Below are positions 19,636 to 28,545 of a stretch of DNA of 64,000 nt, one piece after another. The notes under the pieces were generated by a model. That model did not search any database. It saw nothing but the letters and a program-made list of their open reading frames with translations, and was not told the origin of the DNA. A program made the translations under genes and the position numbers. The DNA comes from Shewanella olleyana (GTDB lineage Bacteria > Pseudomonadota > Gammaproteobacteria > Enterobacterales > Shewanellaceae), in assembly GCF_023283825.1 (NCBI RefSeq), contig NZ_JAKILD010000019.1:1-64000 (forward strand). The letters are read 5' to 3'. The stretch's first letter is position 1; each line of letters opens with the position of its first letter.

Positions 19636-19805
19636 TTCCTCAATTAAGGCATTAGCAATAAAGCCATTAGCATTAAAGGCATCAGAAATACAGGGATTGG
19701 CAATAAAGAAACTGGCAGTAAAGAAATAGTGAGTATAGAGATAGGTAGTAAGCACTGTCAGTTAATAAAAAGGTCAGTTAATAAAAAGGTCAGTTAATAA
19801 AAAGG
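19636..19805. repeat. Degenerate ~16-bp tandem repeat array ending in three perfect units
   Basis: The end of the array is three units of GTCAGTTAATAAAAAG at about 19758-19805. Upstream of these, about eight looser 14-16 base units fit a pattern like GCATTAGCAATAAAG. The array fills the gap between the EVE gene and the terminator. The decay gradient suggests old expansion with recent duplication at the right end. Confidence 0.75.
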
Positions 19806-19827
19806 AACCCAGTTGAGTTCCTTTTAC
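19799..19827. terminator. Bidirectional terminator between EVE gene and yccF
   Basis: AAAGGAAC at 19801-19808 pairs with GTTCCTTT at 19817-19824 around an eight-base loop; A and T runs flank both sides. The two neighbouring genes converge here. Confidence 0.75.
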
Positions 19828-19880
19828 GTTTTACATAAGGTGAAAACATCCGTTGATTCGACTTATGTTTGTCATCCTGC

Positions 19881-20294
19881 TTAATAGCTTTCTTTGGTAA
19901 TAATCGTCTGACCAATCGGCGTAAGGCTTAATAGAGCCAGTTTTACATGCTGAATTGCAAAAGGGATACCGATAATAGTAACAAAACACGCTAGCGCATG
20001 AGTTAGGTGGCCAATTGCGAGCCATATCCCACAGAATAAAAACCAAATAACATTACCTACCATTCCTAACGGGCCAGTACCAAAGTCTTCAATCCCCGAT
20101 AAATGCTTACGATTAACATTTTCTTGTCCGAATGGCCAAAAAGCCATTTCACCAATCACGAAACAAGCTCGGCCAAATGGGATGCCTACTATGCTGATAA
20201 AACATAATAATCCTGCAAACCACCATGCGAGTCCCATGATAAAGCCGCCCATTATGAACCACGCAATATTAAATATTAATCTCAACACTGACAT
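19881..20294 (-). CDS. yccF: YccF family inner-membrane protein
   Basis: The 137-aa protein has two copies of the YccF repeat, each with a hydrophobic segment and a GIPFG/GIPFA motif (CFISIVGIPFGRACFVIGEMAFWPFG and CFVTIIGIPFAIQHVKLA). About four membrane segments are visible. Function unknown. The start has GGGATTATC upstream, and the gene stands alone. Confidence 0.85.
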   Translation of the reverse strand: MSVLRLIFNIAWFIMGGFIMGLAWWFAGLLCFISIVGIPFGRACFVIGEMAFWPFGQENVNRKHLSGIEDFGTGPLGMVGNVIWFLFCGIWLAIGHLTHALACFVTIIGIPFAIQHVKLALLSLTPIGQTIITKESY

Positions 20295-20571
20295 TGATAA
20301 TCCCTTAGTAACATATGAATAGGTTATTAACTGAAATAGTTAACTTATCTATGAATAAGCGAGAAATATGCCAAATTTTAAATTATGGAAATTTTTAGGC
20401 TGTTTTCAGTTATTAGGTATTGTTTTAATTGAATTTAAAAAATATTAGTTTTTTGTGCCCAGCTCGCATAATGGCTAATGTTCAATTTGGAAATTAACTT
20501 GATATAGCGATTTTAACCACATTTTAGGTAAAATGGTTTTCAGTTCTTCAATAACTTATTAAGTGACATCG

Positions 20572-21645
20572 ATGTTTGCTGTAACGCCTGTTGAATCAAT
20601 GACATTCGCAAACCGTGAAATTTTCATAAAACGTGACGATCTTATTCACCCTGATTTTAGCGGTAATAAGGCGCGGAAGTTTCAATACTTTCTAGGTAAT
20701 GACTTTTCACATATTACCAAAGTGATTGGCTATGGTTCTGCACAGGCTAATTCTCTGCATTCGCTAGCAGCCTTAGCAAAAATGCGTGGTTGGCAACTTG
20801 ACTATTATGTTGATCATATTGCCAGTTATTTGAAACAAAACCCCCAAGGAAATTATCTCGCAGCGCTTAATAATGGCGCTAACATTATCGAAATGCCTAC
20901 TGATGTAGATAAATCACCTCAGTTAAATTCGCAAGCTGAGAGCTCTATTACTGAATGTACTGGTAGTGAAAGTACAAATACCAGTACAGATAAGCCTAGT
21001 AAAGATAATAATGCCGATAAGCTAAGTGTTGAGGAGTATGTTACTCATTTATCAAAAACAGCCTTATCTAATGAATTGTATATACCAGAAGGAGGGCGCT
21101 GTGAATATGCATCTGAAGGTATTGAAGAACTTGGTCAACAAATTCTAGATTGGGCAATCGAGAACAACTACATTGGTTTAAACGTGTTCTTACCATCGGG
21201 AACCGGTACAACAGCATTATTTTTACAGCGTTTTTTTGTGCAAAAGAGCGAAATGCACAAAGATGAACATTGTCCAAGTGTAAAGGTATTAACCTGCAGC
21301 TGTGTCGGTGGAGATGATTACTTAAAGCTACAATTTAACCAGCTGACTAATAAGAAAGAATATCACCCTCACATAGTATCAAACGGCAAAAAATTTCATT
21401 TTGGCAAGCTAGAGCGCCAGTGTTATCAAATGTGGCAACGTGTCTGTCAAAGCGGCATTGAGTTTGAACTATTATACGATCCTGTGGGATTTATTATGCT
21501 TGAACATTTTCTAAACTCATCCACATCACTGCCTGAAGTCGATAAATCCTCGCCAGTGTTATACGTGCATCAAGGCGGCGTGTTAGGTAACCCAAGCATG
21601 TTAGCCAGGTATCAACGTAAATTTGGTTTAGAGGGTACGGATTAA
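20572..21645 (+). CDS. PLP-dependent deaminase/desulfhydrase (ACC deaminase-D-cysteine desulfhydrase family)
   Basis: Fold-type II PLP enzyme. The PLP lysine lies in FSGNKARKFQ near residue 34, and PSGTGTTALFLQRF near residue 213 is the phosphate-binding loop. Members deaminate 1-aminocyclopropane-1-carboxylate or desulfurate D-cysteine; the substrate cannot be decided here. Residues about 110-155 form a Ser/Thr/Asn/Lys-rich low-complexity insert (QLNSQAESSITE...) not usual for the family. An in-frame GTG at 20563 is an alternative start. Confidence 0.78.
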   Translation: MFAVTPVESMTFANREIFIKRDDLIHPDFSGNKARKFQYFLGNDFSHITKVIGYGSAQANSLHSLAALAKMRGWQLDYYVDHIASYLKQNPQGNYLAALNNGANIIEMPTDVDKSPQLNSQAESSITECTGSESTNTSTDKPSKDNNADKLSVEEYVTHLSKTALSNELYIPEGGRCEYASEGIEELGQQILDWAIENNYIGLNVFLPSGTGTTALFLQRFFVQKSEMHKDEHCPSVKVLTCSCVGGDDYLKLQFNQLTNKKEYHPHIVSNGKKFHFGKLERQCYQMWQRVCQSGIEFELLYDPVGFIMLEHFLNSSTSLPEVDKSSPVLYVHQGGVLGNPSMLARYQRKFGLEGTD

Positions 21646-21945
21646 ATTATCTGTGTGGGTAATTTATCTGTGCGTAACTTTTATTTGTGGATCATAGACG
21701 ATACCTTGAAAGGCAACAGAAGTGTAACTCTATAAATGCTCTAAAGGGTTAGTACAAACAGTAAGTTGCTTAAAAGGGCTGTTTAATTGAGGTGATATTA
21801 GAGAAGTATGAGAAGTTGCAATGATGAGGTTTCTTTTCATATTGCTCAGTTCTAATAAACGTCCGGTAAGTGTGAGATGGAATACCGAGAAGCGATGTTT
21901 ATTGAGTAACTGAGCAAATGAATAACGCAAGCGTTATAGAAAGTG
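21646..21945. other. Intergenic, no supported gene
   Basis: About 300 AT-rich bases after the PLP enzyme. A 66-codon leftward frame is open here, but it has no convincing ribosome-binding site. I see no clear terminator. Confidence 0.4.
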
Positions 21946-22119
21946 TTACTTGTTAGCCGTAATCAACCATTTCATAAATTTTAACGCTTCTGTGCGCTTT
22001 GAAAAAGTTGTTTTAGTTTTACCTTGGCTGTCAGTAAAAGCTATTGAGTTTTTGTTTGATGATATTGAATTTACAGGAAAATTAACTGTAATTTCATGAC
22101 CATTAATGTTGTATGACAT
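21946..22119 (-). CDS. Small hypothetical protein (57 aa)
   Basis: A 57-codon ORF starting MSYNINGHEITVNFPV, with an ideal AAGGAG SD eight bases before the ATG at 22119. The protein is polar, with Lys/Thr-rich sequence and a C-terminal helix FSKRTEALKFMKWLI. No domain is recognised. The strong SD and reasonable codon use make it likely to be translated. The next 500 bases to the right (22129-22636) hold nothing that I can identify. Confidence 0.55.
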   Translation of the reverse strand: MSYNINGHEITVNFPVNSISSNKNSIAFTDSQGKTKTTFSKRTEALKFMKWLITANK

Positions 22120-22128
22120 ATGCCACAC

Positions 22129-22636
22129 TCCTTGTTTAAAATTTCACCTTATGGTGAGTAAGTAATAACAATAAATATCCTTAAGCAGTTGTGTTGCATA
22201 AGTTTCTTTGTGTGTTGGTTTAGTTGTGTGCTTAAGTTAATTGCGCTTATTACACTTGCAAGTAGGCTTATTAGATTAATTTTTTAATCGCCAACATACT
22301 TGCTATGAATAGTTGAACATAGGCATATGACAAACTAATGACAATGTAGAACTTAGCAGAATGACTTGTAGTGTGGGTTTACAGTTGCGGTTATGACTAA
22401 CAGAAGGGTAAACAAATAAATACAAGTTAACTTAATAACATACAGGATGATATGCGTATATTTTTTATATAGCAATACATTTTTTTTAAAATAAAACAGT
22501 TTCAGGCTAAAAGGTGAACTAATCAGTATTTTTTTGATTGCTTATTCATCTAAAAGTGTAAAACAAGAGCAATAGTTACAATTAACGCTGGGTGTACAAC
22601 TGTCTATTGCTCTGTCATATTTTTAAAAACTATCCG
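22129..22636. other. AT-rich intergenic region, nothing identified
   Basis: About 500 bases between the small ORF's upstream side and the chrR stop. It is strongly AT-rich with several T runs near 22470-22500. No ORF with a plausible start, no clear hairpin and no repeat was found. Confidence 0.4.
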
Positions 22637-23338
22637 TTAATAAATCAATTCACCAATAGGGTTAAGTAATTTACTTATGCCTTTTGTAAAATAAAGTGGA
22701 GCATCAACGACTGTGTAGCACAAGCAACCTTCAATCGTTTTAGGGCTATGTTCATGTTCACTATTAAGCACCATAAAATCGCCTGCGGTATAAGTGTTGT
22801 ATTCATCACTAAACTCACCAGCCAGTAACAAGGTTAGCTCTTCACCTTTGTGGCTATGTTGCGGTATTTCACCATTTTCAGCGATGTGTAATAAGCTGGC
22901 TCTGGCTTTAGCTTCACCCGTCTCTAATCGTAGGCGACTGACTTTACCTATACCTTGCCATTGATTATTAATTTGCTGTCTAAAAGCCCATGGTAATGTG
23001 TAATCTTGTCCTTTGATGTTTGTAACAGCACGTGTTGGGGCTGTGTCTTCGGCTGGTAGTAGATTAATCGCTGCTGATTCAAGAGTGTCATCTGACATCA
23101 TGTCAGCTAAAAGTGCTTCTAAATCAGTATCTAAAACCTCGTCCATATTGCCATTATCCGTAGATAATTGAGCAAGTGAGAAGCTTTCTTCAGATGACGC
23201 TATAGTCAGAGCAGCGACTTTTTCAGCACATTCTGGGCAAAGCTCACAGTGCGCAGAAACTGCGATTGATAAAGATAAGGGCAATTCACCTTTCGCATGG
23301 AGTGTTAACAAGTCCTGATTGGGGTGATACTTAATCAT
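22637..23338 (-). CDS. chrR: ChrR family anti-sigma factor with cupin domain
   Basis: Zinc-binding anti-sigma factor of the ECF11 system. The N-terminal domain has HPNQDLLTLHAKGELP and the zinc ligands HCELCPEC near residues 30-37; residues about 125-225 form a cupin-like domain (PQHSHKGEELTLLLAGEFSDE). In Rhodobacter, ChrR holds RpoE until singlet oxygen or organic peroxide releases it. The gene overlaps the end of the sigma factor gene by 8 bases, so it should be co-expressed with its target. Confidence 0.88.
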   Translation of the reverse strand: MIKYHPNQDLLTLHAKGELPLSLSIAVSAHCELCPECAEKVAALTIASSEESFSLAQLSTDNGNMDEVLDTDLEALLADMMSDDTLESAAINLLPAEDTAPTRAVTNIKGQDYTLPWAFRQQINNQWQGIGKVSRLRLETGEAKARASLLHIAENGEIPQHSHKGEELTLLLAGEFSDEYNTYTAGDFMVLNSEHEHSPKTIEGCLCYTVVDAPLYFTKGISKLLNPIGELIY

Positions 23339-23993
23339 AATGTTTCTCCATGAAGCCTTTTAACTTTTCTAAGCCGAGTCTTAATCTAGATTTAACGGTA
23401 CCAATTGGCACTTTTAACTTATCAGCAAGTTCTTGCTGGGTAAGTTCTTGCATATATATACCTTGAACTACCTGTTTTTGAAGTGGCGGCAAATCATCAA
23501 CATGTTTAAGTAACGTAGCAGAAAGCTTGAAGTCATTATCGGTTTCATCACTTTCATCAGACTCAAACAATGGCCATATATCATCACCGAACGCATCTTC
23601 GCGGTTGTTTTGCACTTTACGTAGCATGTCAAAACATTGGTTTCTCATCACTGTAAACACCCAAGTACTCACTGCTGCTTTGTCGGCATTATATAAATGG
23701 GCTTTTGTCCAAACTCGGGTCATGGTCTCTTGAACTAAGTCCATCGCTAAACCTTGTTGGCTTAGACGTTGAACCCCAAATGCTCGGATTTTAGGTGAGA
23801 AATGAGCAAATAATTTAGCAAATGCGGCTTTACTGCGCTGGTTTGCCACTTGCTCCATAAGTTGGGCAAGGTATTGTGCTTCGTTTTTATCGGTATCGTC
23901 TGATTTCATAGCCGTATCTATTACTTTAGTATTTTTAGATAACATGCTTTTATCATAACGATTTTGAACAGATTGTGATTGAAAATTTTCCAT
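23331..23993 (-). CDS. rpoE: ECF RNA polymerase sigma factor, ECF11/RpoE-like
   Basis: The 220-aa protein has sigma region 2 (FAKLFAHFSPKIRAFGVQR, AMDLVQETMTRVWTKAHLYN, STWVFTVMRNQCFDMLRK) and region 4 (LPPLQKQVVQGIYMQELTQQELADKLKVPIGTVKSRLRLGLEKL). Pairing with chrR places it in the ECF11 group, which answers singlet oxygen and related stress. The first 16 residues may be an extension, since an internal ATG starts MLSKNTKV. I did not find a confident autoregulatory promoter upstream. Confidence 0.88.
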   Translation of the reverse strand: MENFQSQSVQNRYDKSMLSKNTKVIDTAMKSDDTDKNEAQYLAQLMEQVANQRSKAAFAKLFAHFSPKIRAFGVQRLSQQGLAMDLVQETMTRVWTKAHLYNADKAAVSTWVFTVMRNQCFDMLRKVQNNREDAFGDDIWPLFESDESDETDNDFKLSATLLKHVDDLPPLQKQVVQGIYMQELTQQELADKLKVPIGTVKSRLRLGLEKLKGFMEKHYD

Positions 23994-24192
23994 TTATTTT
24001 CACTCGCATTTTCAAAAGAAGTCTCAAAAAGAAAGCTTCGACAAAGACTTAGGTATTTGGTTATTCGATGTAGTGGACAAATCTGTTAGGACTTGCATCT
24101 ATATCGATAAACTCAAACGAGTCACTTATGCCTTAATACGGGCGTTAAGTAGAAAAGATCACAATTTTTTTATTTTTTTCGTTACCTGTTTA

Positions 24193-24458
24193 TATACCCA
24201 AACAACTTGAAGATACGTGTTTCAGAGCTTCACCGTGTTTTCAATACTAGGCGCGTTAATGCGGTAATGTAGGTACCTTATAAATTAGCGCAACAACGTA
24301 GTGGGAACACGGTGAAACTCCCTGAGGGCAATTTTTACACGCGTTTATGCTGCGTTATTGATTTTGAAAAGGGAATAACCATTACCCGCAATCAATGCCT
24401 TGCCTAAACGCGTGTAAATTCTTGCTGAAATCGAGCATCTCCAGGTTGTTTGGGTATA
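24193..24458. repeat. MITE-like foldback element, 266 bp
   Basis: The ends are 22-bp terminal inverted repeats, TATACCCAAACAACTTGAAG.. at 24193 and its complement ending at 24458, with 20 of 22 positions matching. Inside are two further inverted pairs: TTCACCGTGTT with AACACGGTGAA, and TTTACACGCGTTTA with TAAACGCGTGTAAA. There is no coding capacity. The end sequence resembles dispersed palindromic repeats common in Shewanella and Vibrio genomes (from memory). It lies upstream of the sigma factor gene. Confidence 0.8.
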
Positions 24459-24539
24459 GGTGATGCCTGTATGTAAAACTAAACTGAGGTAAAAGCGATA
24501 TATAGTAATCTTTGAGAATGAATGAGGACTTAAGCACCA

Positions 24540-25088
24540 TTACTTAATGATGCTTGAAATCAATTCTTGGGTCATTTCGTGGTTGTGACTATTGATACAT
24601 TGGTATTTTTCTTCAGCTGTAATAGGCATGATTTCTAACCAACGCTGACAAACCCATGAAATGTTATCAAAGTCTTGCTTATTATAATGAGATAAATGAG
24701 TCGGGTATTGCTCTAAAATTTGCAGTAATGATTCACTCAAGTATTGCTGATTGTCGACTAAGTCACGGCTTGGCCAGTCTGGAATAATGCTCACATCGCC
24801 GCGCTTCAAACCGTCAGGTTCAACTTCGAAACTATTCACTTTAAATCGATGCTGTCCTTCAATACTAATACCGAGTAAACCATCTTCTAGCATTTCAAAG
24901 TCGATAATATGTACCCAAGTACCAATAGGCATGAGTTCATTTTGGCTGTTAAGCATGCATAAACCAAAACCTTCGCCAGATTTTAATGACTCAGTGACTA
25001 AGCGTTTATAGCGAGGCTCAAATATTCTGAGTTGGGTAAAACCCTGTGGCAATAAACAAATGGATAATGGAAACAAGGGTAAAATCAT
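24540..25088 (-). CDS. LON substrate-binding domain protein
   Basis: A stand-alone LON N-terminal domain of 182 aa. It begins LPLFPLSICLLPQG and includes RIFEPRYKRLVTESLK, GFGLCML and IGTWVHIIDFEMLEDGLLGISIEGQHRF, the typical PUA-like LON domain signature. There is no AAA+ or protease part. Stand-alone forms are common in gammaproteobacteria; their role is not established. Single gene. Confidence 0.85.
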   Translation of the reverse strand: MILPLFPLSICLLPQGFTQLRIFEPRYKRLVTESLKSGEGFGLCMLNSQNELMPIGTWVHIIDFEMLEDGLLGISIEGQHRFKVNSFEVEPDGLKRGDVSIIPDWPSRDLVDNQQYLSESLLQILEQYPTHLSHYNKQDFDNISWVCQRWLEIMPITAEEKYQCINSHNHEMTQELISSIIK

Positions 25089-25190
25089 AACAGCACCTAT
25101 ATGATGATTGGCTCGAATATCGAGCCAAGGTTTATTGTTAAATCAAGTATGTATACGAGATTGAACTTGGCTATGATCACTAATAATCAT

Positions 25191-25727
25191 TTAGTTTTGT
25201 TTTACCCATATTAAGTCTTGCTCTTCGATGCCTAGTTTTATCATTTTATTGATAAAACCTTGTTTAACATCGGCAGAAATTGCCTTATCTCGCGCTAAAA
25301 TCCAGGCATATTCATTATTTGGGCCAATGACCAATGACGCGACATATTCACCTTGTGCATCTGTGATTAAATCATGAACTTGATATGCGCCATAAAACGG
25401 GCCAAAAAAAGAAACTTTCAAACGGGCGATATTATCTGATTCAATAAAGTAGGCTTTACCCTCAGCTTGCTGCCAAGCTGACTTTTCTTCCGAAAAACCT
25501 TTATTAATTACCACTACTTTGTCGCCTTCTAATGAATAGGTAGCTGTAACTTGGGTTAAACCGCGTTCAAAAGAATGGTCTAATCGTGCTATTTCATGCC
25601 AAGTGCCTAGGTAGTTATCGAGCTTAAAGTCTTCTACAACAGCAACTTTGGTGTCTAACATAGTGCAGGCACTGGTAGATAAAAGTAATAAAGCAGAAGC
25701 GATTATTTTTACTGTTTTTGTACGCAT
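25191..25727 (-). CDS. blc: Outer-membrane lipocalin (Blc-like lipoprotein)
   Basis: The 178-aa precursor has a lipoprotein signal with lipobox LSTSAC near residue 21. The lipocalin signature LGTWHEIARLDHSFERGL follows near residue 40, and the C-terminal part includes EYAWILARD, a conserved second lipocalin block. Blc binds lysophospholipids or fatty acids in the outer membrane of E. coli. The W-H change in the usual GTWYEIAR is mild. SD AAGGAAAT precedes the start. Confidence 0.9.
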   Translation of the reverse strand: MRTKTVKIIASALLLLSTSACTMLDTKVAVVEDFKLDNYLGTWHEIARLDHSFERGLTQVTATYSLEGDKVVVINKGFSEEKSAWQQAEGKAYFIESDNIARLKVSFFGPFYGAYQVHDLITDAQGEYVASLVIGPNNEYAWILARDKAISADVKQGFINKMIKLGIEEQDLIWVKQN

Positions 25728-25974
25728 CTTATTTCCTTTTAATAGGGATGTTTACCTGATGATTCAAAGCCTTAAATATGGCTTATTGATTAATAGCTAA
25801 TGATACGGGGTTTCGTGCCGATAAGATCTTAATAAAATGATGATTGTTGTTAATTTATACTAAAAAACGATTGTTTTGACATCAAGTAGCTTTATTAAGA
25901 TAAAGTCAGCAGTTTTTTTGTTTGAATCATTTATAATTTATAGAAATCGATGTTGAGTTAACTGAGACATAACA

Positions 25975-26919
25975 ATGAAGAAAGTTCTTGATACTGTAGA
26001 TCAACGCACCCAACTAGTGGGTGAGAACCGGTTGGAATTACTACTGTTCAAAATAAGTGCGACTCAATTATTTGCGATTAATGTTTTTAAAGTCAAAGAA
26101 GTGGTTAAGTTACCTCCTTTAAGTGCGTTACCTGGCAGTAATAACAATATCAGCGGTGTCGCCAATATTCGTGGAATGTCGATTCCGGTGATTAACTTGC
26201 GTGGTGCAATCGGTTTTAGCCCAATGCCTGTATCTGAGGATTGTAATTTAATCATTACTGAATATAACCGCAGTGTACAAGGTTTTCTTGTTGGTAAAGT
26301 CGAGCACATTGTTAATATGACTTGGAGCGATATCATGCCTCCGCCAAAGTCAGCAGGTGCCAATAATTACCTAACGGCTATCACTAAGTTGCTGGATAAT
26401 GATGTTGAGCGTTTAGTGTCGATCATTGATGTCGAGAAAGTACTGGCAGAGATTATTGATTACGACATTAGCTTATCTGAAGGGGTACTTGATGAGCAGT
26501 TAGCTCAACATATGCCGGGTAAGAAAGTGCTGATTGTTGATGACTCCTCAACGGCAAGAAAACAAGTTAGAGATACCCTAAGCCAGTTAGGGATTGAAAT
26601 TATTGAAGCCTCTGATGGATTACAGGCATTACAATTATTACAACGTTTAGCGGATGACGGTAAAGACGTGACATCTGAACTGCTTATGATGATAACCGAT
26701 GCTGAAATGCCTGAAATGGACGGTTATAAGTTAACTTCTGAGATTAGAGCGGATAGCCGTATGTCTTCTTTGTATATTACGCTGAATACGTCATTGAGTG
26801 GCAGTTTTAACCACGCTATGGTTGAAAAGGTGGGCTGTGATGAATTTATTTCTAAGTTTCAACCAGACTTATTAGTGGGTGTAGTACAAAAAAGATTAAA
26901 GACTCTTTTAGATTCATGA
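25975..26919 (+). CDS. cheV: Chemotaxis coupling protein CheV
   Basis: The 314-aa protein fuses a CheW-like domain (residues about 20-165, with VKEVVKLPPLSALPGS and GVANIRGMSIPVINL) to a receiver domain (residues about 180-310). The receiver keeps the acidic pocket (VDDS), the phosphoacceptor aspartate in MITDAEMPEMDG and a lysine near FISKF. CheV couples receptors to CheA and adapts by phosphorylation. A candidate promoter TTGACA at 25876-25881 with GATAAA 17 bases on precedes it. It is monocistronic and ends at a strong terminator. Confidence 0.93.
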   Translation: MKKVLDTVDQRTQLVGENRLELLLFKISATQLFAINVFKVKEVVKLPPLSALPGSNNNISGVANIRGMSIPVINLRGAIGFSPMPVSEDCNLIITEYNRSVQGFLVGKVEHIVNMTWSDIMPPPKSAGANNYLTAITKLLDNDVERLVSIIDVEKVLAEIIDYDISLSEGVLDEQLAQHMPGKKVLIVDDSSTARKQVRDTLSQLGIEIIEASDGLQALQLLQRLADDGKDVTSELLMMITDAEMPEMDGYKLTSEIRADSRMSSLYITLNTSLSGSFNHAMVEKVGCDEFISKFQPDLLVGVVQKRLKTLLDS

Positions 26920-26991
26920 GTAATGAGTAATGAGTCACGGAGTCATAACTCATATAACTAAGCTTCAATCCATCTGCCTCAATTTAAAACT

Positions 26992-27026
26992 AAAGGCTAA
27001 TAACTGAGTTATTAGCCTTTTTTATA
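26992..27026 (+). terminator. Terminator of cheV
   Basis: A perfect 13-bp stem (AAAGGCTAATAAC with GTTATTAGCCTTT) with a three-base loop is followed by TTTTT. It also lies just past the stop of the converging gene at 27034. Confidence 0.9.
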
Positions 27027-27033
27027 CCGCTTT

Positions 27034-27690
27034 TTATTGCTCAAACTCTTCCTGTACTTGCTGTAATAAAAGCTTTTGATGTTCTCGGGTGATACCGATA
27101 TTCATTCTGCAAAGTCTTACCGCGTAGGCAAACTTCTCTTTACCGACAATATTCAAAAGCTCACATAACAAGTGTTTGTTAAGCATTAAGGTGTCGCAAT
27201 AGTGATTAATGGCTTTGGTGAGCGAGTTAAAGGTTAAGCCATCGAATTCAAACTGAGCACTATAGCCTTGTTCTATGTCCACTGCATTTAGTACCAACGG
27301 CCACCCTTTAGCATTAATCCGGCCTTTAGCAATGTTGTACATCATCCACGCACTTTCTTTAAAGCCTGACAGAATTCTGCAATCAAAGCCTGACTCTGCT
27401 AGCTCTTGTTCGGTCCAGTTAATACCGATAGCTAAATCTTTGTGATAAATCCGCATCAGTTCATCTTTTACAGCATCGCGGCAATCCCATATTGAGGTGA
27501 GCTGGTTCTTTTTAGCTAACCTTGCACATTCAGTGCAGGCTGGCAAAGTCAAAGAAGGATGCGGCGTACTTGGTTTCGCATAATAGCTAAAAACGTCATT
27601 TGACGGTTCTGCACAAAACCAACATTGATGGCGAAGGTCAAAAGGGATATCGACTAAAGGAGGTAGATTATTCACAACAAGCCTATGCAA
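27034..27690 (-). CDS. Hypothetical protein with a Cys4 zinc-binding-like N-terminus
   Basis: A 218-aa cytoplasmic protein I cannot assign to a family. Residues 23-55 carry two cysteine pairs, CWFC and CTEC, that look like a treble-clef or HNH-type zinc site but without clear catalytic residues. The rest is helical with three further cysteines. Single gene, upstream of which lies a MITE-like repeat. No function is proposed. Confidence 0.7.
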   Translation of the reverse strand: MHRLVVNNLPPLVDIPFDLRHQCWFCAEPSNDVFSYYAKPSTPHPSLTLPACTECARLAKKNQLTSIWDCRDAVKDELMRIYHKDLAIGINWTEQELAESGFDCRILSGFKESAWMMYNIAKGRINAKGWPLVLNAVDIEQGYSAQFEFDGLTFNSLTKAINHYCDTLMLNKHLLCELLNIVGKEKFAYAVRLCRMNIGITREHQKLLLQQVQEEFEQ

Positions 27691-27700
27691 AATTCAGGTT

Positions 27701-27862
27701 ATACCAATCTGGATAAATAAGTGATCAGATATTGCGTAGAGAAAATCGCTTAGAACAAGGCTGGAATTACAGCTAGCTAGTTGCTCTACCTACAAAATTT
27801 CTAACGAAGTTATAAGCGATTTTAACCAGTAAGAATGATCACATTCTTATGCTGATTGGTAT
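27701..27862. repeat. Second MITE-like foldback element, 162 bp
   Basis: Terminal inverted repeats begin ATACCAATC at 27701 and end GATTGGTAT at 27862; about 21 of 26 terminal positions match, including GTGATC inside. An inner pair GAAAATCGCTTA / AAGCGATTTT is also inverted. There is no coding capacity. The ends differ from those of the repeat at 24193, so this is a separate family. Confidence 0.75.
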
Positions 27863-27878
27863 TAAATAGTCATTCAAT

Positions 27879-27926
27879 AAAAAAGCTGCCCGAGTTTCGT
27901 ATTATTTACGTCTCTTAGCAGCTTAA
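27879..27926 (-). terminator. Terminator after the DUF2750 gene
   Basis: On the minus strand AAGCTGC pairs with GCAGCTT around a 28-base loop and is followed by TTTTTTATT. It lies about 40 bases after the stop of the leftward gene. Confidence 0.65.
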
Positions 27927-27967
27927 TGTATAGCCGTTACTTGCTATAACAATTGAATAAGAAGTGA

Positions 27968-28327
27968 TTACTCAGCTTCTACATCAACTAATTCTTTAGC
28001 TAATACAATTGGGTCGACTTCGATGCATTCTTCATCAGCAATCCAATCTAAACCAACGAGTACGCCGTCGTCATTTAAATCGCCAACCCAGTACTCTAAA
28101 AATTCATTTAGGCTAATTTTAACCGCTTTGTACTCAGCCCATTCTTCAGTGCAATGGCTTGAAGCCGCAGCTTCAGTTGACCATAAAGGCATGACATCTG
28201 TTTGTTCAAATTCAGAAGAGTCACATACAACCCAACCTTCGCCTGTTTCATCCGCTAAGCCCCAAAGGACTTGATGTTCTTTAACGTTCTCAATAAAGCT
28301 TGCAACAGCTGGGGTTTGTTCAATCAT
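27968..28327 (-). CDS. DUF2750 family protein
   Basis: An acidic 119-aa protein with FIENVKEHQVLWGLADETGEGWVVCDSSEFE and MPLWSTEAAA, which match my memory of DUF2750. There is no signal peptide. The start at 28327 (MIEQTPAV) follows AAAGAGACT; an upstream in-frame start would add eight residues. Function unknown. Confidence 0.75.
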   Translation of the reverse strand: MIEQTPAVASFIENVKEHQVLWGLADETGEGWVVCDSSEFEQTDVMPLWSTEAAASSHCTEEWAEYKAVKISLNEFLEYWVGDLNDDGVLVGLDWIADEECIEVDPIVLAKELVDVEAE

Positions 28328-28545
28328 GATTAGTCTCTTTGATGAATTCAATTAACGTGACGATTATACGGTAACTCTAATCAATACAAAACACTATTAA
28401 GCTAATGTGACAATATCAATGCAAACATGAACTGAAATTAACCAGATAAACACATATTTTCAATATTTAAGACTTAAAGGCTCTTGTTTCCTGAATCGCT
28501 ATCAGTCACGATGTGGACAGTCATTATTTGTAGAAGTATTCATTT

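Noticed and set aside
21730..21930. 66-codon leftward frame after the PLP enzyme gene
   Set aside because: No convincing SD; the sequence looks like a chance open frame, though a remote repeat origin cannot be excluded.
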